This document shows, piece after piece, positions 16,774 through 25,002 of a stretch of 64,000 bases of DNA. The notes beneath the pieces are model-generated. The model was given only the letters and a program-made list of their open reading frames with translations, was not told the DNA's origin and did not search any database. This stretch comes from PALSA-505 sp036502085 (lineage in GTDB: Bacteria; Actinomycetota; Actinomycetes; Streptosporangiales; Streptosporangiaceae). Position 1 is the first letter of the stretch; each line of letters starts with the position of its first letter. Made by a program: the position numbers and the translations under genes. The stretch is taken from positions 62,001-126,000 of the forward strand of contig DASXZD010000020.1 of assembly GCA_036502085.1 (NCBI GenBank), in the 5' to 3' direction.

Positions 16774-17139
16774 ATGGCTGAGCACAGTGGGGCAGGCGAG
16801 ATCTTGCGGGAGCTCTGGGCACGGATCGACGCCCAGGACTGGGATGGCCTGGCGGCCTTGCTGGATCCGGGGCTGCAGGTGCGTTACACGGAGACCGGTG
16901 AAGTCTTCGACGCGGATGGCTTCGTCGGCGTTAACCGGGAGTATCCGGGCCGCTGGCACGCTGACGTCGAGGATGTCGTGGGTGCCGGCGAGCGGGCCGT
17001 GTCCCGCACCCGGGTCAGCGACGGTCAGCAGACCTTCCACGTCGCGTCGTTCGTCACCGTGCGCGGCGGACTGATCACCAACCTTGTCGAGGTGTGGTCC
17101 GAAAGCGGGCAGCTCCCGGCTGCGGACCGCCGTCCCTGA
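16774..17139 (+). CDS. SnoaL/NTF2-like protein
   Basis: 121 aa folding as a small alpha-beta barrel: LRELWARIDAQDWDGLAALLDPGLQVRYTET, then a conserved-type NREYPGRWHADVEDVV and C-terminal beta strands. NTF2-like proteins bind or isomerise small molecules; no catalytic residue set is diagnostic. GGAG 9 nt before ATG 16774 fixes the start. The 255 nt before it hold no other gene I can support. Confidence 0.8.
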   Translation: MAEHSGAGEILRELWARIDAQDWDGLAALLDPGLQVRYTETGEVFDADGFVGVNREYPGRWHADVEDVVGAGERAVSRTRVSDGQQTFHVASFVTVRGGLITNLVEVWSESGQLPAADRRP

Positions 17140-17166
17140 GCCGCCCGCACTGGGGGAACGCGGCGC

Positions 17167-17205
17167 GCAATTGCGTGGGACGCTTCCGCGGAGACGTCGG
17201 CTCAC
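17167..17205. terminator. Repeated-type hairpin terminator, copy A
   Basis: GCAATTGCGTGGGAC...CCGCGGAGACGTCGGCTCACCC can fold with the GTG(G/A)G.CG arm against CG.C...CTCAC. It lies between convergent genes ending at 17139 and 17256. A related element in inverted orientation is at 52364-52406, also between convergent genes. Confidence 0.55.
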
Positions 17206-17255
17206 CCATCGGGCAGGTTATCGGCCCGACACGCCGGCGACGCTAGCTCTGGCGG

Positions 17256-17714
17256 TCAGGATCCTTCGGCGAGGGCCGCGAGGCGGTCGAGTGAGGCCTG
17301 GAGCTTGCCGGCCGTGGTCGCGCGGGCTCGCGGGAGGCGCTTGTCATCGGTCAGGCGGGTCCAGTCGTAGGTGTGAGTGACCTGCGTGCCGGACGCGCCG
17401 GACGGCTCGAGCTCCCACCGCCACAGATGCCCGGGCCGCTCTTGTCCCACTTCGGCGGGCATCCAGGCAATCCGGCGGCCCTCGTCGAACTCGACGACGT
17501 GGTTCTCCCTGACGGCGCCCCCGGTGAGCGTCATGGTGAACACATCGCCCGCGCGGCGGACGCGCTGCCCGGCGGGTGCTTCGGCCAGGTTATCGTTGCC
17601 GTCCCAGCGCGGCTGCGCAGCCGGATCCGCGATCAACTCGAAGATCCGGCCGGGTGCGGCCGCTATCTGACGGCTGGCGCTGACCACCTGCGGCCCTGCC
17701 TGCTCAGTTGTCAT
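17256..17714 (-). CDS. SRPBCC (START-like) family protein
   Basis: 152 aa. ASRQIAAAPGRIFELIADPAAQPRWDGN is the typical N-terminal beta-strand/helix of polyketide cyclase-like SRPBCC proteins, with WRWELEPSGASGTQVTHTYDW and a long C-terminal helix. It would bind a hydrophobic ligand in a deep cavity. No partner gene is evident. Confidence 0.88.
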   Translation of the reverse strand: MTTEQAGPQVVSASRQIAAAPGRIFELIADPAAQPRWDGNDNLAEAPAGQRVRRAGDVFTMTLTGGAVRENHVVEFDEGRRIAWMPAEVGQERPGHLWRWELEPSGASGTQVTHTYDWTRLTDDKRLPRARATTAGKLQASLDRLAALAEGS

Positions 17715-17832
17715 GCGCTAATCCAAGCACCCGGCCCGCTGCGTTACCGGGGCCAGGTCATCGTGCCAGCTCTGTATGCTTGTCCGCCTCGCAGAGGCAA
17801 CTGACCGGCCTGCGTCGTGAGGGGTCAACCAG

Positions 17833-18450
17833 ATGGCGACCACGTTGCTGTACCTGGTCCGGCACGCGGAGCAGCATCATCCGGCGGCGGGTGAGGATCC
17901 CGGCGGCGGCCTTTCCCCGCTGGGGGAACAGCAGGCGCACCGGTTGGGACGGCGGATAGCCGGGGTCCCGTTCGACGTGGTGCGCCACAGTCCGCTGCGC
18001 AGGGCCGCGCAGACCGCGCAGATCCTCGCGGACTACCTACCGGGCGTACCGGTGAGCAGCTCGGAGCTGCTGCGCGACCTGACGCCGATACCGTCCGCCG
18101 ACCAGGCCCGCGCCGTCCCGCAGCCGTACCGGGCGTTCCTGGACAGGGTGCCTGCCGAGGAGCGTGACCCCGCAGCCAGGCAGCTGAACACCGCCGTCGA
18201 GCAGCTGGCGGCTACCAGGGATGAGGATCGGCACGAGCTGCTTATCACGCACAACTTCGTCATCGGATGGTTCGTCCGGTACGCGCTGGACGCGCCTGAG
18301 TGGCGGTGGATGGGGCTGAACCAGTTCAACTGCGCGCTGACTATCATCCAGATCCGCCCGGATCTCCCGCCGACGCTCATCACCTTCAACGACGTGGGAC
18401 ACCTGCCCGTTGAGCTACGCGGCCAGGCGCCCATAGCACTTCGCAGCTGA
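17833..18450 (+). CDS. Histidine phosphatase family protein
   Basis: 205 aa with the N-terminal phosphohistidine motif LVRHAEQHH (RHA instead of the common RHG), HSPLRRAAQTAQ, and a later ELLITHNFVIGWFV giving the second catalytic His. Soluble. GAGGGG 8 nt before ATG 17833. Substrate unknown. Followed by a strong palindromic terminator. Confidence 0.9.
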   Translation: MATTLLYLVRHAEQHHPAAGEDPGGGLSPLGEQQAHRLGRRIAGVPFDVVRHSPLRRAAQTAQILADYLPGVPVSSSELLRDLTPIPSADQARAVPQPYRAFLDRVPAEERDPAARQLNTAVEQLAATRDEDRHELLITHNFVIGWFVRYALDAPEWRWMGLNQFNCALTIIQIRPDLPPTLITFNDVGHLPVELRGQAPIALRS

Positions 18451-18512
18451 CGCGCGGGTTTCCCTGAGCCGGTGCCGGCCTGCCTCAGCGCGCGCGGCAC
18501 GCTGTGAAGATC

Positions 18513-18550
18513 CCGCTAGCCGGCCGGGCCTCGGCCCGGCCGGCTAGCGG
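18513..18550. terminator. 38-bp near-perfect palindrome, bidirectional terminator
   Basis: 18-nt arms (18513-18530 and 18533-18550) are exact reverse complements around a 2-nt centre. The arms include GCTAGCCGGCC. It separates the phosphatase gene ending at 18450 from a minus-strand small gene ending at 18624. There is no T-run, as is usual for high-GC actinobacterial terminators. Confidence 0.8.
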
Positions 18551-18623
18551 CTGGTTCGTGCTGGACCGGGCCCGGGAGCCGGATCGGACATCCGGCTCGA
18601 CGTCGGGCGCTCGTTTCCCCGGA

Positions 18624-18755
18624 TCAACGCGCCGGGGTGGTCCACGGGTCGGTCACCCGGGCCTGGGCGTAGTTGCACTCGGCGACGATGGCGGCGATGC
18701 GCCGGCCGATGCGGGCCAGCGGGCTCTGGACACCCTGCGTGGTGTTGCGGCTCAT
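18624..18755 (-). CDS. 43-aa conserved-looking small protein
   Basis: ATG 18755 is preceded by a perfect AGGAGG with 4-nt spacing (AGGAGGAACC). The peptide reads MSRNTTQGVQSPLARIGRR and then IAAIVAECNYAQARVTDPWT. It resembles small actinobacterial hypothetical proteins with an IVAECNYAQRRL core, from memory. The ribosome site and the terminator 74 nt downstream make a real gene likely. Function unknown. Confidence 0.72.
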   Translation of the reverse strand: MSRNTTQGVQSPLARIGRRIAAIVAECNYAQARVTDPWTTPAR

Positions 18756-18950
18756 GGTTCCTCCTTGGTTTCCGGCTATGTCTTCACCGGCTAACACTGA
18801 GACTCGCCGTAAGACCTGCCGGGCGCATCGGAGGAAATCCCTAGTTCGCCCGCTGGAAGGGGGTCTTAGGCAGCCGGGAACCGGCTTACCCGGGTCCGAA
18901 GTTGCTTATCTGTCCAGAGGCGTGGCATATGTCGGCGGGCGTACTGTTCG

Positions 18951-20213
18951 GTGGTGAGCGATGCGAGCGGGACTGAGACGGCCGCTGCCGCGGTGCAGCC
19001 GGTCCCGCTGCGGCGCAACAGCGGCTTCCGCATGCTCTGGATCGGCCAGTTGCTGTCCGATACCGGCTCCGAGATCAGCTTTCTGGCCTACCCGCTTCTG
19101 ATCCTGGCGCTGACCCGCTCGGCCGTGCTCGCCGGGGTGGTGGGGACGGCCAGGGCGATCGCCGTGCTCTGCGTGCAGCTGCCGGCCGGGGCGCTGTCGG
19201 ACCGGTTCGACCGGCGGCTGACGATGATCGTCTGCGACGTCGTGCGCGCCGTGCTGCTGGCGGTGCTCGGCATCCTGGTCGTGCTGCACCTGGCGTCCTG
19301 GCCGGTCATCCTGGTCGTGAGCCTGATCGAGGGGGGCGCCGGCGCGCTGTTCGACCCGGCGGCCACCGCGGCGCTGCCTGGCATCGTGGCCGACGGGCAG
19401 CTCGAGCGGGCGTGGGCCGCCACTGAGGCCAGGACGTACAGCGCTAGCCTGGCCGGCCCGGCGCTCGGCGGGCTGCTGTTCGGGCTGGCCCGGGCCGTCC
19501 CGTTCCTGGCCGACGCGGTCTCCTACGGGATCTCGTTCGGCACGGTGAGCCGGATCCGCGGGCGATTCAGGCCGGAGAAGGCGGTCGAGCGCAAGGCGCT
19601 GTGGCGCGAAGTGGCCGACGGCCTGCAGCTGGTCTGGCGGGTGCCGATCCTGCGCGCGGTGGTGATCCAGGCGCCGCTGATCAACTTCGCCTTCAACGGC
19701 GTGATCTTCACGATCACGCTCGCGCTGCGCCAGCACGGCACGTCAACGGCGGTCATCGGCCTGGTCCAGGCGGCTGTCATGGTCGGCGGGCTGCTCGGCG
19801 CGATCGTGGCGCCCCGGCTGCAAGGGCGGGTGCGGCTGGGGACGCTGGCCATGGTGGTCACGCTGGCCGGGGCGCTGCTGTTCGGCGTCGCGGCCTGGCT
19901 CGTCCCTTCGCCGGCGGTCGCCGCGCCGGTCGCCGCGTCGCTGATGCTCGCGCCGGCTGCGAACGCCGCGCTGTTCGCCGTGATGCTCCGCAGCGCGCCA
20001 GAGGAGATGCGCGGGCGGGTCACCAATACCGTGCTCATGGTGGCCACCGGGCTGGCGACGCTGGCGCCGCTGACCGCCGGGCTGCTGGTCCAGCACGTGT
20101 CGGGCGGCTGGGCGCTGGGCGCGTTCGCGGCCACGATGGCGGTGGCGGCCGTCCTGTGCGTGACCTTGCCCGGGCTGCGGCAGGCGGAGTCCGTGGCGGC
20201 CGCGCCGGACTGA
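18951..20213 (+). CDS. MFS transporter
   Basis: 420 aa with 12 hydrophobic segments. The first motif NSGFRMLWIGQLLSDTGSEISFLAYPLLIL and the loop 2-3 motif GALSDRFDRRLTMIVCD are those of the MFS_3 (enterobactin exporter-like) group. It is a plausible efflux pump of unknown substrate. Start is one of two GTG codons (18951, 18954). No clear ribosome site, so translation may be leaderless. Confidence 0.9.
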   Translation: MVSDASGTETAAAAVQPVPLRRNSGFRMLWIGQLLSDTGSEISFLAYPLLILALTRSAVLAGVVGTARAIAVLCVQLPAGALSDRFDRRLTMIVCDVVRAVLLAVLGILVVLHLASWPVILVVSLIEGGAGALFDPAATAALPGIVADGQLERAWAATEARTYSASLAGPALGGLLFGLARAVPFLADAVSYGISFGTVSRIRGRFRPEKAVERKALWREVADGLQLVWRVPILRAVVIQAPLINFAFNGVIFTITLALRQHGTSTAVIGLVQAAVMVGGLLGAIVAPRLQGRVRLGTLAMVVTLAGALLFGVAAWLVPSPAVAAPVAASLMLAPAANAALFAVMLRSAPEEMRGRVTNTVLMVATGLATLAPLTAGLLVQHVSGGWALGAFAATMAVAAVLCVTLPGLRQAESVAAAPD

Positions 20214-20242
20214 GCGGCCAGGCGGGCCGCCGACCAGGCCCG

Positions 20243-20887
20243 TCAGCCCCGCGTCCGCTCGCCGGCCGCCCCGGGGACGGGCAACGGCGGGGCGAGGTCG
20301 TGTCGGGCGGTGAGCAGGAACCAGGTGACCGCGCCCGCGGTCAAGCCGGCGGCGGCGGGCTGAGCGCCGGTTACGGCGAAGGCCGCGGAGCTGAGCCCGG
20401 CGGCCACGGCCAGCCGCAGCCCGAGGAGGGCAGGCCGCCCGCGGCGCACCCGGGAGGCCAGCAGGGCCATCGGACCGTACCGTCTGGCCGGGCCACGGCC
20501 CGCAGCAGCGGCCTGACCACGGTCCGCGGGTCCGACCGGAGCGCGGTCCGCAGCAGCGGCCGGGCCGTGGTCCGCGTGCCCCGTTGGCCCAGCGGGGCGG
20601 GGCCCGGGCGGCGGGGTGGTCGTGCCGCGGCCGGGGGAGCGCCGGGCGCGCTCGGGGGAGTGCCGACGGCGCGGGGCGGTCAGGTCGGCGTAGGCCTCGC
20701 CGCGGCCGTAGCGGGTGCGCAGCTCGGTGTAGGCCGCGGCGGCCGCGGCGAACCGGACGGGATCCCCGCCGTCGCCGCGGTCCGGGTGCGTCTGCGCGGC
20801 GATGCGGCGCCAGGCCGTGCGGACGTCGTCGTCGGTCAGATCGGGGCTGGCCGGCAGGCCGAGCGTGGCGAACGGGTCGGCCGTCAC
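20243..20887 (-). CDS. J-domain protein with C-terminal membrane segments
   Basis: 214 aa. The N-terminal J-domain (residues about 4-62) has FATLGLPASPDLTDDDVRTA and the diagnostic HPDRG. There is no G/F region, zinc finger or substrate domain. A Pro/Ala/Arg-rich linker leads to two hydrophobic segments near 155-200, so it would present Hsp70-stimulating activity at the membrane. GTG 20887 overlaps the stop of the TraG-like ATPase (GTGA), implying it serves that machine. Confidence 0.85.
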   Translation of the reverse strand: MTADPFATLGLPASPDLTDDDVRTAWRRIAAQTHPDRGDGGDPVRFAAAAAAYTELRTRYGRGEAYADLTAPRRRHSPERARRSPGRGTTTPPPGPRPAGPTGHADHGPAAAADRAPVGPADRGQAAAAGRGPARRYGPMALLASRVRRGRPALLGLRLAVAAGLSSAAFAVTGAQPAAAGLTAGAVTWFLLTARHDLAPPLPVPGAAGERTRG

Positions 20888-22803
20888 CGCGGCTCCTGGC
20901 CGAACGCCTCGTCGAGCAGCCCGCTCGCGTCGGGCGGCTCAGGACGGGGGCCTCCGGCCGGCTCCGCCGGGTCCGGCGGACTCAGCGGCTCGCCTGCCCC
21001 GCCCGCCGCGGCGACCGCCTGCCCGGCCAGGCCGCCCTCGTGCGGCCCGGCCGGCAGCGCCGCCGACGCCGCCACCACGCGTTTGACCTGCACGTAGGTC
21101 ACGCCGCCGCGGTAGACGTAGGCGGCCTGGCCGACGCCGAGCGAGCGGACGATGTCGGGGTCGAGCACGGGAGCGTGCCGCAGCCGGGAGGAGCCTTCGT
21201 CGCCCCACAGCGGGGTGCCGAGCAGCTTCCTGGTGGTGTCGATCAGCTTCCTCTGGCCGGCCAGCCCGACCACCGGGTCCGGGTACGGGGTGCGCAGCAG
21301 CCAGATGCCGCCGTCAGCGGACGCGGCGATCCGGTACCGCTCGTCCTCGTTGTCGGCCAGGCCCGGCCAGGACTGGGCGGACACCTGGACGGCCAGGCCG
21401 AGCGAGCGGGCTCGCTCGTACAGCTGCCAGACCGGCAGCCGCCGGGAGACCGCGCTGAACTCGTCCACCGCGAGCAGGACCTCCAGGGACTGCGCGCCCG
21501 CGCCGTACGTAACGTAGCTGGCCAGCAGGTCAACCAGCGTCCTGGCCTGGGCCTCGGCCACCGCGATCTCCGCGGTTCCCTCCAGGATGCAGTACCAGAC
21601 GTCGGAGTCGCCAAATTGGCCAGGGCCGTCGAGGCCGGGGCCGAGCCGCCGGAACAGCGCGCGGAACCGCAGCGCCACGTCCGCTACCTGCCGGGCGGCC
21701 GCGCGGACCGTGGCCAGCTCGGTCTCGTGCCGGCCGGTGCCGTACGCCGCGGCCAGCCACGCCGGATCGAGCCTGGCCAGGAAGTCTGCGGTGCCCGCCG
21801 GCGGTCCTGGCGGCGCGTCCACGGCCAGCGACACCAGGGCCTCCATCACGTCGGCGTAGTACGCGGCCGAGCCGGCGCCGTGCTCGATCAGGTCGAGCAG
21901 CGTGGTGATCAGCCGGTCCGGCGGCAGCGCCCAGATCGACAGGCTGGCCTCGTCCGGCCAGATCGCGGTGGACCTGGCGCCCGCGTCGCGCAGCACCCGG
22001 CGGGCCCGGTCGGCCACCCGCCTGGAGTCCGCGCCGCCCTTGCAGTCCAGCACCACGAGCAGAGGCCGGCGGCCCGAGCCGGCCGCGTAGCGGCGCAGCG
22101 CCGCGGCCATGAAGCCCGCCCACAGCCGGAGCAGCAGCGTCGTCTTGCCGGTGCCCGTCGTCCCGATCACCACCTGGTGCGAGCGGAGCCTGGCGTACGG
22201 GAGCACCGCCACCGGACGCTGCGGATGACCGTCGGCCCTGATCACCGCGCCGGCCACCACGCCGTCATGCGCGGTCGTGAGCGGCACCGAGCCTGGCGCG
22301 GCGATCCTGGCCTGGGCGGTGCGCACCTGATGCCGCCATTGCCGCAGGTCGAAGGCGACCGGGGAGCCCGGCGAGAGCCCGGCCGCGCCGGTCCGCATCG
22401 AGTAGATCCGGTAGGACCAGGCCAGGCCGCCGGCCAGCAGGCCGAGGGGGATGGCGGGCGGCGCGATCGTGATCGCCGCGGCAGCGACGGACCCGGCCGC
22501 GCCGAGGTGCCACATCGCCAGCCAAGCGTGGTAGGGCGCGGTGAGCACGGCGCCGGCGGACCGGCCGCGCAGGGCCGTTGCGGTCAGCCACACGGCGACC
22601 ATCGGCAGGCACCACAGGGCGGCGGCGTACAGCCTGCGCGGCGGCCAGCCGAGCAGCCAGGCCACCGCGGCGGAGTAGCCGGCCACCAGCGACACCGGCG
22701 CCGCGGCCAGCAGCACGGCGGCCAGCGCCGCCAGCCGGAGCAGCCGGCCGGCCAGGCGCACCGCGCCGCGCAGCGCGATCAGCATCAGGTACCGGGTGAT
22801 CAT
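20884..22803 (-). CDS. TraG/FtsK-like membrane-anchored DNA-transfer ATPase
   Basis: 639 aa. Three to four membrane helices lie in residues 1-140. A Walker A motif (GTTGTGKTTLLLRLW) is near 214, a first LLVVLDCKGG strand near 247, and a Walker B-like LLAVDEFSAV near 445. A SAQSWPGL segment follows, as in coupling proteins. The C-terminus is Pro/Gly/Ala-rich. This is the type IV coupling protein/FtsK-HerA fold that pumps DNA or docks substrates. It sits between a replication-relaxation gene and the J-domain gene with coupled translation. No relaxase, oriT or mating-pair genes are present. Confidence 0.85.
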   Translation of the reverse strand: MITRYLMLIALRGAVRLAGRLLRLAALAAVLLAAAPVSLVAGYSAAVAWLLGWPPRRLYAAALWCLPMVAVWLTATALRGRSAGAVLTAPYHAWLAMWHLGAAGSVAAAAITIAPPAIPLGLLAGGLAWSYRIYSMRTGAAGLSPGSPVAFDLRQWRHQVRTAQARIAAPGSVPLTTAHDGVVAGAVIRADGHPQRPVAVLPYARLRSHQVVIGTTGTGKTTLLLRLWAGFMAAALRRYAAGSGRRPLLVVLDCKGGADSRRVADRARRVLRDAGARSTAIWPDEASLSIWALPPDRLITTLLDLIEHGAGSAAYYADVMEALVSLAVDAPPGPPAGTADFLARLDPAWLAAAYGTGRHETELATVRAAARQVADVALRFRALFRRLGPGLDGPGQFGDSDVWYCILEGTAEIAVAEAQARTLVDLLASYVTYGAGAQSLEVLLAVDEFSAVSRRLPVWQLYERARSLGLAVQVSAQSWPGLADNEDERYRIAASADGGIWLLRTPYPDPVVGLAGQRKLIDTTRKLLGTPLWGDEGSSRLRHAPVLDPDIVRSLGVGQAAYVYRGGVTYVQVKRVVAASAALPAGPHEGGLAGQAVAAAGGAGEPLSPPDPAEPAGGPRPEPPDASGLLDEAFGQEPR

Positions 22804-22853
22804 GGCGCCGCCTGGCCGGGCGGCGAGGCCGGGGTGCTGCGGCGGGTGATCAT
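22800..22853 (-). CDS. 17-aa coupling mini-ORF between relaxation and ATPase genes
   Basis: ATG 22853 overlaps the stop of the replication-relaxation gene (ATGA), and its own TGA overlaps the ATG of the ATPase gene (ATGA). The peptide MITRRSTPASPPGQAAP starts like the ATPase (MITRY), because ATGATCACCCG is duplicated at both positions. It may simply carry ribosomes across the gap. It could also be an accident of a short tandem duplication. Confidence 0.35.
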   Translation of the reverse strand: MITRRSTPASPPGQAAP

Positions 22854-23620
22854 GGCGCGGGCTCGGCGTCCAGGGCCGCGCTGGCCGGCAGGTCGCGGAT
22901 CTCGATCCGTGCGGCTAGCGAGCCCAGCGTGCCTGCGGCCCGGGTCACGGTAGGCCGGGCGGCCGCCGAGCAGACGTACAGCACCCGGGCGTGCCGGACC
23001 GGCTGCCCCGGTACCGCCGCCTCGGCCGCCGGTCCGCCGTAGTCCGCGGTCCTGGCGAGTAGCTCGCGCATGATCGCGGCCGTGCGACTGACCGTCTTGC
23101 GGGTGAGCTCAGCTTCGATCGCCCAGCATTCGCCGGCGTAGCGAGGAGTGGAACCGTTAGGGAAATGTACTTCTCCGTCGGGGATGTGCTCACGCAGGCC
23201 GACCCGGCCGCTGGCCCGGGCGCGCAGCCGCCGCTCGCTGCGCCAGTACGCGTCGGCTTCGGTGTAGCTCGGCGTGGCTTCGAGCGCGAGCCTGACCACG
23301 GCGACGGCGCGCAGGTGAGCCAGCCGGGACAGGGCCGGCGGCACCGCGGTGTAGCGCAGCCCGCAGGCGGTCAGGCCGCGGCGGGTCAGCCAGAGCCACG
23401 GGCGGCCGGGGCCGAGCCGGGCGGACTCGGCGTACCCCAGCCGTCGCCAGCGGGCGGCCACCGACCTGGCGCGCTCCTGGGTCAGGCCGAGCAGCCCGGC
23501 CAGCAGGTCGAGCTGCATCCCGTACATCTCCGCGAGGAACAGCAGTCCTTGCAGGTCACGTGCGGTGAGCCGGACCTGGGCGGTCTGCGTCTTGCGCCCC
23601 CGCGCAGCACTGGCAGTCAC
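22850..23620 (-). CDS. Replication-relaxation family protein
   Basis: 256 aa. An N-terminal winged-helix (LTARDLQGLLFLAEMYGMQLDLLAGLLGL, then ARSVAARWRRLGYAE) is followed by PRPWLWLTRRG and a C-terminal nuclease-like beta region containing GECWAIEAELTRKT. This matches the actinobacterial replication-relaxation family of plasmids and integrative elements (assigned from memory). It is first of the coupled cassette leading to the ATPase and J-domain genes. Confidence 0.82.
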   Translation of the reverse strand: MTASAARGRKTQTAQVRLTARDLQGLLFLAEMYGMQLDLLAGLLGLTQERARSVAARWRRLGYAESARLGPGRPWLWLTRRGLTACGLRYTAVPPALSRLAHLRAVAVVRLALEATPSYTEADAYWRSERRLRARASGRVGLREHIPDGEVHFPNGSTPRYAGECWAIEAELTRKTVSRTAAIMRELLARTADYGGPAAEAAVPGQPVRHARVLYVCSAAARPTVTRAAGTLGSLAARIEIRDLPASAALDAEPAP

Positions 23621-23689
23621 AGGTCAACTACATCACGTTGATCGCGACGGGACCGGCACCGCGGCCGCGCGCCGCCCGTGGTGTCGGGA

Positions 23690-24673
23690 TCAGCCGGGGT
23701 CCTGGGCTTCCTTTTTCTTGGGCGGGGGGACGTGGAAGATGTCGCCCTCGGCTTCCCCGGGATCAGTGCTCGACGGGTCGATGAACAGCCGGCCGCCGCC
23801 GCCGCCGGCGTCGCCGCCGCCCGGGTTCCCACTGTCGGTGAACGGGCCGGAGCCGGACCGGCCGGCCGTGTCGATCTCCAGGTTGTTTCCGTCCCCCGTG
23901 TTCGTCGTCGGCGGCCCGGTCTGCTGGTTGGTCTGCGTGTTCGTGTCGGTGTTGGTGGGCTGGTTGGTCTGCGTGTTCGTGTCGGTGTCGGTTGGCTGGT
24001 CGTCGTGGTCAGACCGGCTGTTGGTGCTAGCAGGCGTGCTCGTCTCGGCCGGGGTGCTCGGCGTCGAGGAGTCGCCCTGGCTCGGCCGGATCAGGTCCGC
24101 GATGCCGTGGGCGAGGGCCACCAGGAACCCGCCGATGGCCAGGATGCCGGCCACCACCGGGCCGCCAACGCCGATAAGCCCGGCGGCCACGCCGATCCAC
24201 GCCCCGGTCGCCGAGACGGCGTTGGCGGAGGCGTCGATCGCGTTTGCCGCGCTGGCCGCGTCGTTGACCTGGCCGATCGCCTGGATCGCCGTCTGGATCT
24301 GGCTCAGCGCCGAGTTCGCCGAGGAGGCGAACGCGCTGGCCTGGGAGCCGACGACCTCCGGGTGCTGGGCGACGAAGCTGACGACCCCGTTGACGCTGTC
24401 CTGCAGGCCGGGGACGTCGTGGTTCGACACTGCATCGGCGACGGCGGCGATCTGCCGGGCGTATTCGGCTTGCGCGGGAGTGGCGGCCTGGTCGGCGGCG
24501 GCGCGGGCCTGGGCGGCCGCGTCGCGCAGGTTCTGGAAGGCCTGCTGCGAGGCGGCCAGGGCATCCTGGTCCGGCGTGGCGAGGTCTACCCCGAAGATCG
24601 TCGTGCTGTTGCCGGGGCCGCCGGGTCCGCCGCGTCCGCGGCCGGCGGCTGACTGTTCTGTGATGGTGTTCAT
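23690..24673 (-). CDS. Ala-rich helical membrane protein with T/N/Q-rich repeat tail
   Basis: 327 aa, unrecognised. Residues about 30-150 are Ala/Gln-rich and helical. A long hydrophobic Gly/Ala segment (about 155-190) contains GVGGPVVAGILAIGGFLVALAHG. After it comes a Ser/Thr/Asn/Gln-rich low-complexity tail with duplicated TDTNTQTNQPTN units, a Gly-rich patch, and a basic PPPKKKE end. ATG 24673 follows GGGAGAG. It lies 69 nt before the replication-relaxation gene on the same strand and may be the first gene of that module. Topology suggests one or two membrane passes with an extended tail. Confidence 0.75.
   Translation of the reverse strand: MNTITEQSAAGRGRGGPGGPGNSTTIFGVDLATPDQDALAASQQAFQNLRDAAAQARAAADQAATPAQAEYARQIAAVADAVSNHDVPGLQDSVNGVVSFVAQHPEVVGSQASAFASSANSALSQIQTAIQAIGQVNDAASAANAIDASANAVSATGAWIGVAAGLIGVGGPVVAGILAIGGFLVALAHGIADLIRPSQGDSSTPSTPAETSTPASTNSRSDHDDQPTDTDTNTQTNQPTNTDTNTQTNQQTGPPTTNTGDGNNLEIDTAGRSGSGPFTDSGNPGGGDAGGGGGRLFIDPSSTDPGEAEGDIFHVPPPKKKEAQDPG
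23924..23995. repeat. 36-bp tandem duplication inside the membrane protein gene
   Basis: Two near-identical 36-nt units (23924-23959, 23960-23995) begin CTGGTTGGTCTGCGTG. They encode the duplicated Thr/Asn/Gln segment of the protein. A multiple of 3, so copy number can vary without frameshift. Confidence 0.8.
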
Positions 24674-25002
24674 CTGATGGCTCTCCCTCGATGCTGTCGG
24701 CGCGCCAGGCGGCACACTCGTGCGTGCAGGGGGCACGCCTCGCCGCCAGATACACCGGGCCGCGCCCCGCGTACAAAGCCGTTGCGCGCCAGAGGCCGCG
24801 CGGGTAACGTCGCGGTGAACCGGCCGCCGATCAAGGCCGGCCCAGAGCGCCGCCGACCAGGAAAGGGGTGACATCGGCCATGACTGTCTTCCGTCGTGCC
24901 TCGTGTCCTTTCCTGGGCCGCGCGCACTCCCGCTGAGCCCCGCACCCGCGGCTCGCGGCTGATCCCGCGCCCAGGTCCGATCTCTGGCCTGGAGCCTTGC
25001 AG
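24674..25002. other. Gene-poor 330-bp gap upstream of rsgA
   Basis: It must hold the divergent promoters of the Ala-rich membrane protein and rsgA. A plus-strand ATG at about 24881 opens an 18-codon frame (MTVFRRASCPFLGRAHSR) that could be a leader, with only a weak AAAGGGG site. The reverse strand has an equally short MADVTPFLVGGALGRP frame. I support neither as a gene. Confidence 0.4.

Noticed and set aside
18504..18794. 96-aa plus-strand ORF
   Set aside because: Starts inside the terminator palindrome and is antisense to the better-supported 43-aa gene.
20584..22953. 789-aa plus-strand ORF
   Set aside because: Shadow of the TraG-like ATPase and J-domain genes; low-complexity Arg/Gly content.
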